Position numbers and translations under genes: made by a program. This document shows, in pieces, positions 13,047 to 22,700 of a stretch of DNA of 36,995 nt; the first letter of the stretch is position 1; each line of letters starts with the position of its first letter. The notes beneath the pieces were generated by a model. That model did not search any database. It was given only the letters and a program-made list of their open reading frames with translations, and was not told the DNA's origin. This DNA comes from a virus, in the IMG/VR virus record IMGVR_UViG_3300025674_000142, positions 1-36,995 of that record. One strand, given 5' to 3'.

Positions 13047-15336
13047 TATCGTTACGTCTTTTAATGAAACTATATTAAAAGATACAGCAGTACACTTATT
13101 AAAATCTACTAAAGAAAATTTAGATACTGATATAAATTTAACTTGTTATTACCATGATTGTAAAATAGATGCATACTCTTTGCCTGATTATACTTATAAA
13201 AATTTACATGATGTTAAAGACCATGAAAGTTTTTTAAAAAGATATGCAGAACATGATGGTACAGAAGAAGGTAAGATACCTTACAATGAAAAGTTAGATG
13301 CATTAAAGTGGTCACATAAAGTATTTGCCTTAACTGAGAAAGCATTTGAACTAGCAGAGAAAAGTAAAGATGCAGGTTGGTTAATATGGATTGATGCTGA
13401 TTCTTATTTAAAGAAAAGGTTAACAAAACAAGATGTATTATCTATGTTAAATGATAAAGCAGATATTGTTTATAATCCTGATGAACCATTCTTTATGGCT
13501 TTTAATTTAGATAAACAACCTACTATAGATATACTAGCAGATTTACGTGGTGCATATATATTAGGTGAGATGACTACATACAGAGAGTGGCATGATTATT
13601 ATATCTTATCTAGACTATTAAATATATATCAAGCACATGGCATGAAGATTGAGAAGATAAATGTTATGAATGATTACTTCTATCATTTTGCTGGTAGACC
13701 AGATTTTTCTAAGGTGGCTATAAGAAATGAAAAAGGTGAGAGAGCTTTTCCATTATCAGATAATGTTACTGCTGATATTAAACCTAATAGGTATCAACAA
13801 ATATCTCAGATAATGAGAGAGTATAAACCAAAAACAGTTATAGAAACTGGTACTTGGAATGGTGGTAGAGCTATTGAAATGGCACTAACTGCATTTGATT
13901 ATACAGATACCTTTACATATCATGGTTATGATTTGTTTGAAGATGCAACTATTGAAACAGACCATGAAGAGTTTAATGCAAAGGCACATAATAAAATGTC
14001 TGCTGTTCAAAAAAGATTAGAAGAATTTGCAGAACATATGAAAGAAAATAAAAATAAAACTTTTACATTTGAATTAAACAAAGGAAATACTAGGAACATA
14101 TTAAAAGACCAAAGTGAATGGTTTGATATGGCACTTATTGGTGGTGGTAATAGTATTAAAACTGTAGCTCATGATTATGATTGTGTAAAGAAAACACCTA
14201 TAGTTATGGTTGACCATTACTTTAGAGAAGATGATGATAAGATGGCACCTAATGATGCTTATTGTGGTGTAAATAAACTATGGGATAAATTAAAAGGTAA
14301 TAAAGAAATACGTAAACATGTATTACCTTCTGGTGATAAAGTCAAAGAGGGTGGCTTTACTCATTTTATGATTGTTCTAAATGATAAGAGTTTAGCTAAT
14401 ATTCCTGCTGATTTACAAAGAGTTCCTATTGTAGTTAATCCTAGAGATTGTGTACCTAAAGATTATATACGTGGTAATATAAAAGATAATATGAAATTAA
14501 TACCAGAAAATAAATTTATACAGAAATGTAAAACACATAATGAACATGGTATTATTATTTCTGGTGGACCTAATATAGATTATGATGAGTTAAAAGATAC
14601 TATTAAAAAGTATCCTAATGCTTTAACTATATGTGTTAAGCACGCATATCCTGGTCTTATAAAGAATGGTATAAAACCCAATGCTTGTATACTATTAGAC
14701 CCACGTTCTATTGAAGGTGAAAGTACACATGGTATTAAGAGAAAAGATTTATTAAAAAATCCTGATGCAGATACAAAGTTTTTAGTTGCGTCTATGACTG
14801 ACCCTTCTGTCACTAATTATCTTATAGAAAATAAAGCAGACATATGGGGTTGGCATGCATTCACAGAATCATTACGAGATGATGATGATAGAAAACATGC
14901 AATTAAAAATAATCAAGTAAAGATTAGAGAAGATGTAGGTTTACCTGTAGGTGCTACATTAATTACCGGTGGTACTTGTGCAGCTATGAGAGCTATTGGT
15001 ATGTTACATACTATGGGTTTTAGAAACTTACATTTATTTGGTTTTGAATCATCACTAAAAGAAGACCCTACTGATGATATGAAAAAAGAAACTACTGGTG
15101 CTGATGATGAACCTAAAAGACCAAAGTATTTTCAAGTATCGGTAGACAATAAAGCTTATTGGACTACTGGTGAATTATTAGCAATGGCTCAAGATTGTGA
15201 GAAAACATTTGCTGATAAGACTATGGGTATTAATTATTATTTTTATGGTAAAGATAGTTTAGTATCTGAAATATGGGAGGGTGCACAAAAGAAAGAAACA
15301 TTACCTGATTATAAGGATATGTTAAATGCACAATAG
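13033..15336 (+). CDS. three-domain fusion: glycosyltransferase-like, methyltransferase-like and DUF115-like
   Basis: 767-aa protein; ATG 13033 with GGAG upstream is preferred to TTG 13021. Domain 1 (about 1-235): starts VNIVTSFNE and has DAD (121-123, WIDADSYL), a GT-A-type DxD. Domain 2 (about 250-450): class I SAM-binding-like VIETGTWNGGRA (269-280) with HGYDLFED next, resembling cephalosporin-hydroxylase/methyltransferase folds. Domain 3 (about 505-767): IIISGGPNIDYDEL, ACILLDPR and GGTCAAMRAIGMLHTMGF match DUF115 (MptE/flagellin-glycosylation Maf-like). Together they suggest a single-chain glycan-building or glycan-modifying enzyme. Acceptor unknown; virion proteins, host surface polysaccharide or nucleotide-sugars are possible. 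Each domain call is from motif memory, not a search. Confidence 0.75.
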   Translation: MKKVNIVTSFNETILKDTAVHLLKSTKENLDTDINLTCYYHDCKIDAYSLPDYTYKNLHDVKDHESFLKRYAEHDGTEEGKIPYNEKLDALKWSHKVFALTEKAFELAEKSKDAGWLIWIDADSYLKKRLTKQDVLSMLNDKADIVYNPDEPFFMAFNLDKQPTIDILADLRGAYILGEMTTYREWHDYYILSRLLNIYQAHGMKIEKINVMNDYFYHFAGRPDFSKVAIRNEKGERAFPLSDNVTADIKPNRYQQISQIMREYKPKTVIETGTWNGGRAIEMALTAFDYTDTFTYHGYDLFEDATIETDHEEFNAKAHNKMSAVQKRLEEFAEHMKENKNKTFTFELNKGNTRNILKDQSEWFDMALIGGGNSIKTVAHDYDCVKKTPIVMVDHYFREDDDKMAPNDAYCGVNKLWDKLKGNKEIRKHVLPSGDKVKEGGFTHFMIVLNDKSLANIPADLQRVPIVVNPRDCVPKDYIRGNIKDNMKLIPENKFIQKCKTHNEHGIIISGGPNIDYDELKDTIKKYPNALTICVKHAYPGLIKNGIKPNACILLDPRSIEGESTHGIKRKDLLKNPDADTKFLVASMTDPSVTNYLIENKADIWGWHAFTESLRDDDDRKHAIKNNQVKIREDVGLPVGATLITGGTCAAMRAIGMLHTMGFRNLHLFGFESSLKEDPTDDMKKETTGADDEPKRPKYFQVSVDNKAYWTTGELLAMAQDCEKTFADKTMGINYYFYGKDSLVSEIWEGAQKKETLPDYKDMLNAQ

Positions 15337-15973
15337 AGATAAACCTTCTCAAGATTATGTAGACCTATTAACTGAATATAAAGAATTACATAAAGACCCA
15401 AAGTATTTTAATGGTATATGTTTAGTAACACATTTAAATACAGTAACAAATATTATGGTAGAGGAAGGTGCTAAAAGTTTATTAGATTATGGTTGTGGTA
15501 AAGCTCTTTTATATAATAAAGAAAAATATAAAACAATGAGACTTAATAAACAAGGTCAAGTTTTACCTAAACCTTTACAAGAAATATGGCAACTAGATTA
15601 TCATGCTTTATATGACCCTGCATATCCCAAGCATAGTAAATTACCTAAAGGTAAGTATGATGCTGTAGTATGTACAGACGTAATAGAACATATAGATGAG
15701 AAAGATGTTGACTGGATTCTAGAAGAAATATTTTCTTATAGTAGAAAGTTTGTCTTACTTACTATTGCCTGTTATAAAGCATTAAAAACATTTAAGGATG
15801 GTAGAAATGTACATGTTAATATAAAAAATCCAGAACATTGGAAAGAAAAATTATTACAGTTACATGATAAACATCCACATTTAAATATACATTATAGTTT
15901 AGATGTTGTTGAAGATGAGAACGCAGAAAAGCCGGTGTCAATAACGACATGGGAAAAAATAGAAAGGAAATAA
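15326..15973 (+). CDS. class I SAM-dependent methyltransferase
   Basis: 215-aa methyltransferase. SAM motif I is LLDYGCGKA (52-60); motif IV region is YDAVVCTDVIEHI (111-123), typical of small-molecule or sugar O-/C-methyltransferases. No DNA-methylase catalytic motif (DPPY/NPPY or PC) is seen. It overlaps the upstream fusion gene by 11 nt and probably methylates a sugar product of that cluster (inference). Followed two bases later by the holin gene. Confidence 0.8.
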   Translation: MHNRDKPSQDYVDLLTEYKELHKDPKYFNGICLVTHLNTVTNIMVEEGAKSLLDYGCGKALLYNKEKYKTMRLNKQGQVLPKPLQEIWQLDYHALYDPAYPKHSKLPKGKYDAVVCTDVIEHIDEKDVDWILEEIFSYSRKFVLLTIACYKALKTFKDGRNVHVNIKNPEHWKEKLLQLHDKHPHLNIHYSLDVVEDENAEKPVSITTWEKIERK

Positions 15974-15974
15974 T

Positions 15975-16373
15975 ATGGCACTACTAAGTTTAATTGGACC
16001 TGCTACAAAGTTACTAGGTAAGTTCATAGAAGATAAAGATGTAAAAAATAAACTTGCTCATGAAGTAGCTACAATGGCAGAGAAGCATGCACAAGAATTA
16101 GCTAAAGGACAATTAGCTATAAACAAAGAAGAAGCAAAGTCTGGTAATATATTTATTGCCGGCTGGAGGCCCTTCATAGGTTGGGCATGTGGGGTTGCCT
16201 TAGTGTGGCACTTTATTGCAGCTCCGTTTATTATTTTCTTTGCAGCATTATTTGGTGCAACATTACCAGCACTACCTGAGTTTGATATGGGAAGTTTAAT
16301 GACTGTATTAATGGGTATGTTAGGACTTGGAGGTCTTAGGACTTTTGAGAAATATAAAAAAGTTACTAAGTGA
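15975..16373 (+). CDS. holin, 3TM (GTA-release type)
   Basis: 132-aa membrane protein. An amphipathic N-terminal region (residues 1-55) leads to WRPFIGWACG (about 64-73), the signature of the 3TM holin family associated with gene-transfer-agent release, then hydrophobic segments at about 69-95 and 105-122 and a basic end (RTFEKYKKVTK). It would permeabilise the inner membrane at the end of infection. ATG 15975 follows AAAGGAAATAAT. The neighbours are small membrane proteins that could complete the lysis set, but no separate endolysin is seen nearby. Confidence 0.85.
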   Translation: MALLSLIGPATKLLGKFIEDKDVKNKLAHEVATMAEKHAQELAKGQLAINKEEAKSGNIFIAGWRPFIGWACGVALVWHFIAAPFIIFFAALFGATLPALPEFDMGSLMTVLMGMLGLGGLRTFEKYKKVTK

Positions 16374-16576
16374 AGAAGAAGGTTATTGTTGAAGTGAGTA
16401 TAGAAGAACCATTATGGGACATGTATAATGAATACTCATGTAATCAAATAAAATTAAAGTTTAAAAATACTAGAAAAACTAATAAGCCTGTTATTAATCA
16501 TAGTATATGGATACCAAAAACTTATGAAGAATGGTTTAATAAAATAAAATTTCCCAAGGAGGGACAAAAAAAATGA
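16370..16576 (+). CDS. small basic hypothetical protein (GTG start)
   Basis: 68-aa frame starting with GTG 16370, overlapping the holin stop as GTGA, hence probably translated by coupling; no ribosome-binding site is seen. Basic throughout (KKKVIVEVSIEEP; LKFKNTRKTNKP; FPKEGQKK) with several Trp, no membrane segment. Not recognised. It overlaps the next start. Confidence 0.6.
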   Translation: MKKKVIVEVSIEEPLWDMYNEYSCNQIKLKFKNTRKTNKPVINHSIWIPKTYEEWFNKIKFPKEGQKK

Positions 16577-16734
16577 AACAAACAATTTATTTTGGAGTAT
16601 TAGCACTGATATTAATTCTTGTACTTATATTTGCAAGAACTAGTTCAGAAATAATAGATGAGAATACACCTATTAAAAGCAGTAATGTTCTTGAAAAAGA
16701 ATATGAAAAATACGAAATGAGTAATTACAGATAG
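16573..16734 (+). CDS. small protein with N-terminal membrane anchor (possible spanin-like)
   Basis: 53-aa frame at ATG 16573 with a perfect AAGGAGG site upstream. Residues 4-21 form a strong hydrophobic helix (IYFGVLALILILVLIFA), followed by a charged tail (residues 22-53, EKEYEKYE). An N-in/C-out anchor right after the holin resembles a short inner-membrane spanin, but the tail is short and no outer-membrane partner is evident. Its stop overlaps the next GTG (TAGTG). Confidence 0.65.
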   Translation: MKQTIYFGVLALILILVLIFARTSSEIIDENTPIKSSNVLEKEYEKYEMSNYR

Positions 16735-17006
16735 TGGCAGAGTTTAAGAAACATACCCCTTATAAAACTAAAGATTGGTATCTCAAGTGGGCATCATCTT
16801 TAGTTTTAATTGTGGGTATCATGCTTACATCACATAATATCTACCCATATAATTTATATGTTAGTTCTGTGGGTTTATTAGGTTGGACTATTGTAGGATT
16901 CTGGTGGAATGATAGAGCAATTATGATTGTAAATCTTGTATCACTAGTAATATATGTAACAGGTCTAATCAATTATTTATTATTTACAATGACGAGTATA
17001 GATTAA
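16734..17006 (+). CDS. small inner-membrane protein, about three TM helices
   Basis: 90-aa protein with GTG start at 16734 sharing a base with the previous stop (TAGTG). After a basic start (MAEFKKHTPYKTKDW) come hydrophobic segments at about 17-35, 40-58 and 64-85. It resembles small multi-TM proteins common in marine phage genomes; function unknown. Position between holin and terminase suggests a lysis or membrane role, unproven. Confidence 0.7.
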   Translation: MAEFKKHTPYKTKDWYLKWASSLVLIVGIMLTSHNIYPYNLYVSSVGLLGWTIVGFWWNDRAIMIVNLVSLVIYVTGLINYLLFTMTSID

Positions 17007-17007
17007 T

Positions 17008-17466
17008 ATGGCATTAAATGACCAACAAGAAAGATTTTGCCAGTCGTATATTCTGCATAGGAATGCTTCGGAAGCTGCTAGGGCTGCCGGTTATTCGCAA
17101 GAACATGCAGCACGACAAGGGCATAGATTATTACAAAACGAAGAAGTTGTCGAGAGGATTACAGAGCTCGAACAAAACTTAACTACTGATGTAGATGTTA
17201 TTACTGAGATAGAAAAACAATATGAATATGCTAGAACTAATGGACACACTAACAGTGCGATTAAAGCTCTAGAGTTATTATCTCGAATCAGAGGGACTCA
17301 AGAAGAGAAAGAAGATATGACAGACCCTGTAAAACTTAAAGAAGATTTAGTAAAGTCTGCTAAGATAATGGGTAAAGATTTTTATTTTGATATAGCTAAA
17401 GAAGCTGGGTTTCTAGATAGAGGTAACAAGGTAGACAATGTAGATAATAAAGAACACAAAGAATAA
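17008..17466 (+). CDS. terS: terminase small subunit
   Basis: 152-aa DNA-packaging recognition subunit. The N-terminus carries the terminase_2 HTH signature: LNDQQERFCQSY (3-14), NASEAARAAGYS (19-30) and RQGHRLLQNEEVVERI (36-51). The middle is helical for oligomerisation and the C-terminus is acidic/charged. It binds the packaging site and recruits the large subunit, which is not in this window. Last gene of the + arm; its final 54 nt overlap, antisense, the end of the - strand gene at 17413-17859. Confidence 0.9.
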   Translation: MALNDQQERFCQSYILHRNASEAARAAGYSQEHAARQGHRLLQNEEVVERITELEQNLTTDVDVITEIEKQYEYARTNGHTNSAIKALELLSRIRGTQEEKEDMTDPVKLKEDLVKSAKIMGKDFYFDIAKEAGFLDRGNKVDNVDNKEHKE

Positions 17467-17859
17467 TACACAACCACCTATAATAGTATTCTCTACCATC
17501 TTTCGTTGCTTTCTTCTCTCTTCTAGGATTGCTTCTTTTTTTTCTTTTCTTATCTGTGCTTGTATTCTTAGCACTTCATTCCATGCATTAGGGCCATGAG
17601 ATAGATTTACAAAGTTACGCAATTCTCTTTCCATACGTTCTGCTTCTTTTACAGCAGCAAAAGTTTCTAATGCTTCTTCTTCTACAGAACCAAAAGACCT
17701 ACTCTTTTTTTTCTTATGCCCCTCTTTAACTGCTTGTATAGCACCCATCCATCTGCCCAAATCCTTGGACATACTTTCTACTTGCTTACCTACTTTAAAT
17801 CCTGATACAATAGTTTTGTATGCAGTCGTAGCTATACTTATCGCTGTAACTGGGTCCAT
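17413..17859 (-). CDS. C-terminally membrane-anchored hypothetical protein
   Basis: 148-aa protein, last gene of the structural arm. It begins MDPVTAISIATTAYKTIVSG, has a long charged helical middle (residues about 55-120, EEEALETFAAVKEAERMEREL) and ends in one hydrophobic helix (about 125-145). ATG 17859 follows GAGGCAAAC. Small tail-anchored proteins at this position could be minor virion or late membrane proteins; no function assigned. Its 3' end overlaps the terS 3' end by 54 nt in the opposite direction. Confidence 0.75.
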   Translation of the reverse strand: MDPVTAISIATTAYKTIVSGFKVGKQVESMSKDLGRWMGAIQAVKEGHKKKKSRSFGSVEEEALETFAAVKEAERMERELRNFVNLSHGPNAWNEVLRIQAQIRKEKKEAILEERRKQRKMVENTIIGGCVLFFVFFIIYIVYLVTSI

Positions 17860-17883
17860 GTTTGCCTCTTAATTCTTAATGGA

Positions 17884-19236
17884 TTATATAAATCTTGGTT
17901 CTCTTTTATAGGGGTCTGATTCTATCATGCCTCCTGATTGTTTTTGTTGTTTTAAAAACTCTTCTCTTTTATTTAACATTTCTTCTGCTATTGTTATATT
18001 ATCTTTATCTTTTTTTAAATCTTTATCTAACTCTGACCATTTATATCTAGGACCATTTGCATATTTTTCTCCTTTAAAATAAAAATAATTTCTCATAGTT
18101 GCAGGGTCAAAAGGTAAAGTACTATCATCTCTGTTAAAATATTTTTTAGCTGCAAAACTTTCTTTTCCACCTTTATTTAATTGGTCTATATAAACTGCAG
18201 CAGCAGCAAAATTACTACCAAAAGGTGTTCTTAAAAAATTTTGTCTATCTGTATTTTTTTGTTTTGACTTTTTAATTTTATTTATATCTATTCCTGTTTT
18301 TTCTTTTAATTTATTAACCATCTCTTGAACTTCAGGTATAGGATTATTAAAAAAAACATCATCAAATGTACCATCTGTTACTTGTTGAATACCTCCATGA
18401 CCTACTGATTTTTCTTTCGATAAATTTTTTTTCTTATAAGTTCCTTTATAACTTCCAAATTGTGATTCTTTTTCGGCAGTGTGTAATAAAGTATCTCTAA
18501 GTCTACTTATATTTGAAATTGAATCTTTAGGAACAAACTCAAAAACTGTGTCAAGAACATTATCAACATATGCTTTACCTATGTCTTTATTTTTAAATGG
18601 TATTTTTTTTTGTGAAAACATATCTTGTAAAAAATTATCTTCTTTATTACCAAATTGAAACATAGGACTGTTTTGAAAATTACTGTATCTATCAGATTTA
18701 ACTAAACTAGAAAGACCTGTTTGTTTTTTAAGTTCTTTTTTTTCTTTCTCTAATAAACTTTTTCTATCTTGTTCTGTAAGAACTTTATCATATATGGTAT
18801 CATCTAACTCTCTTTGTTTTGCACCTTGTATTCCTAAATTAACACCACCAAAATCTTCTACAGGTACTGAGTCTACAGGTATAACATCAAAATCTTTTTC
18901 ATTCATAGTATTAGAGTCGAATATACCTATAGTAGACCTTTCATTTATCATAGCTTCATTAGCTAATCTATCTGCCTCTTTTTGTTCTTCTGGTGTCATG
19001 TTTTTTAAACGTGTTAATGTATTTGTTAAGAACTGTGAGTTTGAATTTTTAACTTCAGGAATATTAGTTTCATAAGTTATAGATTTCATTGGTTTTTTTT
19101 CTCTAGTTTGTCCTATTAAACCTCTAAAAAGTTTTAGTAAGTCTTCTTTAAGATTACTAGGTTCTGTTCCTCTTTGTCTTAATGCATTATTTGATGCATC
19201 AGTAATTTGTTGTGCATCCTTTTTACTAAAGTACAT
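17884..19236 (-). CDS. lytic-transglycosylase-like virion protein
   Basis: 450-aa protein, start ATG 19236 after AAAGGATATAG. Residues about 245-300 resemble a lysozyme-fold transglycosylase: a helix with TAEKESQFGSY (candidate catalytic E257 before Ser) and then GHGGIQQVTDGTF (279-291), like the ES...G(L/I)xQ pattern of SLT enzymes. The rest is charged and low-complexity. In T7 this activity is part of the internal protein gp16; here it is a separate gene just downstream of the giant internal protein. It could open the peptidoglycan during DNA entry or serve as the lysis enzyme, since no other endolysin is seen. Confidence 0.65.
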   Translation of the reverse strand: MYFSKKDAQQITDASNNALRQRGTEPSNLKEDLLKLFRGLIGQTREKKPMKSITYETNIPEVKNSNSQFLTNTLTRLKNMTPEEQKEADRLANEAMINERSTIGIFDSNTMNEKDFDVIPVDSVPVEDFGGVNLGIQGAKQRELDDTIYDKVLTEQDRKSLLEKEKKELKKQTGLSSLVKSDRYSNFQNSPMFQFGNKEDNFLQDMFSQKKIPFKNKDIGKAYVDNVLDTVFEFVPKDSISNISRLRDTLLHTAEKESQFGSYKGTYKKKNLSKEKSVGHGGIQQVTDGTFDDVFFNNPIPEVQEMVNKLKEKTGIDINKIKKSKQKNTDRQNFLRTPFGSNFAAAAVYIDQLNKGGKESFAAKKYFNRDDSTLPFDPATMRNYFYFKGEKYANGPRYKWSELDKDLKKDKDNITIAEEMLNKREEFLKQQKQSGGMIESDPYKREPRFI

Positions 19237-19248
19237 AACTATATCCTT

Positions 19249-19455
19249 TCATCTATACACTCTTACGTTTTTATTTTTTAAATCTACTTCTACAGGTTTA
19301 CATATTGCTGTATATCTTTTCTTTGTTACTGGGTCAGCCGGTTGTTTCATTACCCTAGAGGCAAAATATCTACATCTATTAATATCAGCAAACATCATAT
19401 TACTTTCTTGTTGTGCTCTACCTAAGTATATCATTAATATAAATACTGTGGTCAT
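19249..19455 (-). CDS. small protein with N-terminal hydrophobic segment
   Basis: 68-aa protein whose ATG overlaps the upstream stop (ATGA at 19452-19455). Hydrophobic residues 3-12 (TVFILMIYLG) suggest a signal anchor; the rest is polar with two Cys (CRYF; ICKPVEV) and a strand-rich end (KNKNVRVYR). Not recognised. Lies between a membrane/coiled-coil protein and the transglycosylase-like protein. Confidence 0.65.
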   Translation of the reverse strand: MTTVFILMIYLGRAQQESNMMFADINRCRYFASRVMKQPADPVTKKRYTAICKPVEVDLKNKNVRVYR

Positions 19456-19700
19456 TTACCTATTGACCTTCTTATCATATCATCTATCTTACCCTCAAGC
19501 CTATCAAATCTTTGCATGAGTTGTGTCATATCATCTTTAACATCTTCTTTTGTAGCATACATTAATGCCATGTTCTCTTTAGACTTTGCTAGTTCATCTT
19601 TAACTTTACCAATAGAAGCAGACGTAGAACGTATCCACCATAGAAAACCACCTATTGCCATAGTTAATATTGCATTCCATATCATTGTCATATCTGCCAT
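19452..19700 (-). CDS. membrane-anchored coiled-coil protein
   Basis: 82-aa protein with one N-terminal transmembrane helix (about residues 6-23, MIWNAILTMAIGGFLWWI) and a charged coiled-coil tail (VKDELAKSKENMAL; QRFDRLEGKIDDMIRR). Start ATG 19700 after GGAGACTAAG. The layout is common for small phage membrane proteins, sometimes annotated as holin-like or as internal-virion accessories. Function not established. Confidence 0.7.
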   Translation of the reverse strand: MADMTMIWNAILTMAIGGFLWWIRSTSASIGKVKDELAKSKENMALMYATKEDVKDDMTQLMQRFDRLEGKIDDMIRRSIGK

Positions 19701-19701
19701 C

Positions 19702-22700
19702 TTAGTCTCCTATATTTATGTCTGGTAATTCTTCTGTTTGTAAATTTGAATCTTCATATGCTCTTTCTAATGCTAAGAATGTATCTTGAATATTATTAAG
19801 ATATTTAGATATAGCAGGATTGTTTTTAGCTGCATCTCTCAAACCTTGTTTATTAAATACTGGTACTGTAAATTTACCATTCATTAAATTATTTATTTCT
19901 TTATTAGAAAAACCACCAGCAGATTTAATCTTTTTATCTTGTAATATTTTTCTTATCTGTGCATCAGTCATAAAACCTTTTAAATCATTTATCATTTCAA
20001 ATACACCTTGTTGAGCTGCAAATTGTTCTTCTATTGCTTCGTTATAATCTTGCATAATATTTTTTAATTTAATATTTTTATTATTATTAGGATTAGATAA
20101 TCTATCTTTAATATCACCAGATACAGCATTTAATGTACCATTAGCATTTCTCATTAAATTACTAACAGCAAAACCTATTTGTTTTTTAGGTTTATAATCT
20201 TGTTCTTTTAATCCTAATCTAAAAGGATACATAGCTATTGATAAAGGACTTTCTAATCCAGTGGGTTGTATACCTAGTTCTGTAAATGACTTAGATAGTT
20301 TAGCTGTATCACCAAAGTAAGAAGGATTTAAAGAATTTCTAATTCTTGTACCAAGTTCTCCTTTACCTAATGGTGATGATAAAACATTAAATGCATCTTC
20401 TACTGCAGCATCTCCACCAATATCTCTTAATAATTTATATATACCAGGTTCTATTAACTTATAAGTATCTGTTAAAGCCTTTACTGCTCCAGCTTCTGTA
20501 TCAGCTTTAGCATAATTTAAAAATGATAAACCTAATTCTGTTGCCATTGAAAGACCTAAGAAAGGTTCATATGCTTTCTTTACAGCATAAGGAAGTAAAT
20601 CATCTAACTTCTCAGTTACATCTTCACCACTAGCTGCTGCCATCATTAAAGGTGTTATAATATCTAGAACATATTGGTCAGGATTATTATAAGATAAATC
20701 AGTAACACCATAAGTCTCATTACCTTCTTTATCTTTACCTTTAGGTCTTATCTGTAAGGCATGATATTTAGCCCATTCTGGTTGTGTTTTTCTAATACCA
20801 GGTTCTACTTTATCTGTACCCATAACTTCATTATAAGTATAAGCAGCCACAGTAGGAGCTGCAGCCATCATAATTTGTTGTCTTAGTCTACGACTACCGG
20901 CTCTTATTAAACCTTTATTACCAGTTTCAAAACCTTCTCTTAATTCTTCTGCACCTAGTTTTAATATTTGATATTTATTACGTAAGTTCTCTGCAGGAAA
21001 AGCAGTAAAAGCACCTATAACAGGTATGTCTCTCATCTTTTCTAATATCTTAGGTACTCTATCATACACTGGTATTATATTTAATGTTTTACCTGCTGCC
21101 TCTTCCATTAATAAATCATTATCAAATTTATCTAATACTTTTTTTGCTTGTGTTTTACTTAAAAAAGATACATCAGGTAAGTTTTTTCCAAAGTTATCTG
21201 CATATAATCTTCTTTTAAGTTTTTTATCAAACTCTGTCATACCTTTCCAGATATCCTGTGCCTTACCTCTTTCACTTAATAAGGTCATAAGCTTACCTAT
21301 ATCATCTGTTCCAGTATAAGTTCTTTCTGCTGCTCTAGAAAACTTTTTACCTAAACCTGTTCTCTCAACAGAAGACATACCACCAGAAGCAAAGTCTAAA
21401 AATCTTCTACCTAAAAAACCTGCAACACCATCTTCAGTTTCTATTTTTCTAGCATCAGCTAATCTACCTAATATTTGTCCTATCTCTACGTTAGTAGCAG
21501 TAACACCTAATCTATCTGCCATTAATTTAAATTCTTGAAAATCTTTTTTATCTGTTAATACTTTTTGTGCAAACTTTGGTATAGCTTGTAAGTTACCAGA
21601 AGCAGCTACATATTGAGGCACACCTAATGCATTTCTAATATGACCAAAAGGATTATAAACTGTAACACCTTTTTTTAAATAACCATTAGCACCAGAAAAT
21701 AAACTACCTAAAAAAGAACTACCAAATACTGGTTTACTATCTGTTAATACTCTTAACTTTTGTGCTATACTTCTAGGTACAAATAATTGTCCTAACTCTG
21801 GATTAAATAAATCATTTCTTTTTAATTCTATTCCTACATCAGTATCACCTTTTGCTCCTACTAAAGGAACTAAATCTTCATCAGGTCTAAGAGTTTGTGC
21901 TTCTGCTAAACTTTTTGCTTCAACACCTATACCTCTACCTCTTAAACTTCTACCTATTTGGTCTGCTACTAATACATCAGATACAGGTTCTGTAATAGCT
22001 CCTATAGTTGAAGCTGCTCTAACTGCTGGACTATAATTAACACCCCATATCTTTTGTAAGATAGGGTCTATATCTTTTCTTTTCTTTAATGCACCTAATG
22101 TAGTTTCTTTTTTCTTAGGATAAAAAGTATCATATATTCTTCTTTCTGCAAATCTTTCTATACGTGCATTCTGTTCCCCAATATCTATTTTACCTTCTCT
22201 TAAAGGATTAAATGTTTTCTTTAACTCTCCAGTCGATTCAACTTTTTTAGTAACAGGGTCTATTACACCATCACGAATACCAAACTGAACTTGTAAATTT
22301 TTATCTACTTTAATTTTACCTATAAGCTCTGCCATTAACTCATCATTTGCCTCATATCTTCTCCAAAACTTAAAAGGCATTTTTGTGCCTCTATTTTGAC
22401 TTCTAGCAAATATTCTTTTCATATAGTTATCAGGGTCTATATGATATATCTTTTGTATCTTTTCACTTTGTGGGTCTGTATATTTAAATACTTTTTCATA
22501 TACTCTTTTTCTTAAATCTACAAAACTCTTAACAGCATTATACATTCCTGCATCTTCTTCTTGAAGTTTCTGTAGTTGTGCTGTGTTACCCTCCATAGCA
22601 TCATTAACTAAATCTCTTCTTATAGGGTCATCTTTAATAAACCTATCTTCATTTATTTTAATATCATCAATTATTTTTTCTGTGTCTGCTTTAATAGTTT

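Noticed and set aside
15326-15973. DNA methyltransferase explaining the absence of GATC
   Set aside because: The gene has SAM-binding motifs but no DPPY/NPPY or Pro-Cys catalytic motif of DNA methylases; small-molecule or sugar methylation is more likely.
12034-15973. DNA-base hypermodification (glucosyl-type) system
   Set aside because: No thymidylate-synthase-like, dCMP hydroxymethylase or DNA glucosyltransferase relatives seen; the enzymes resemble glycan-type transferases.
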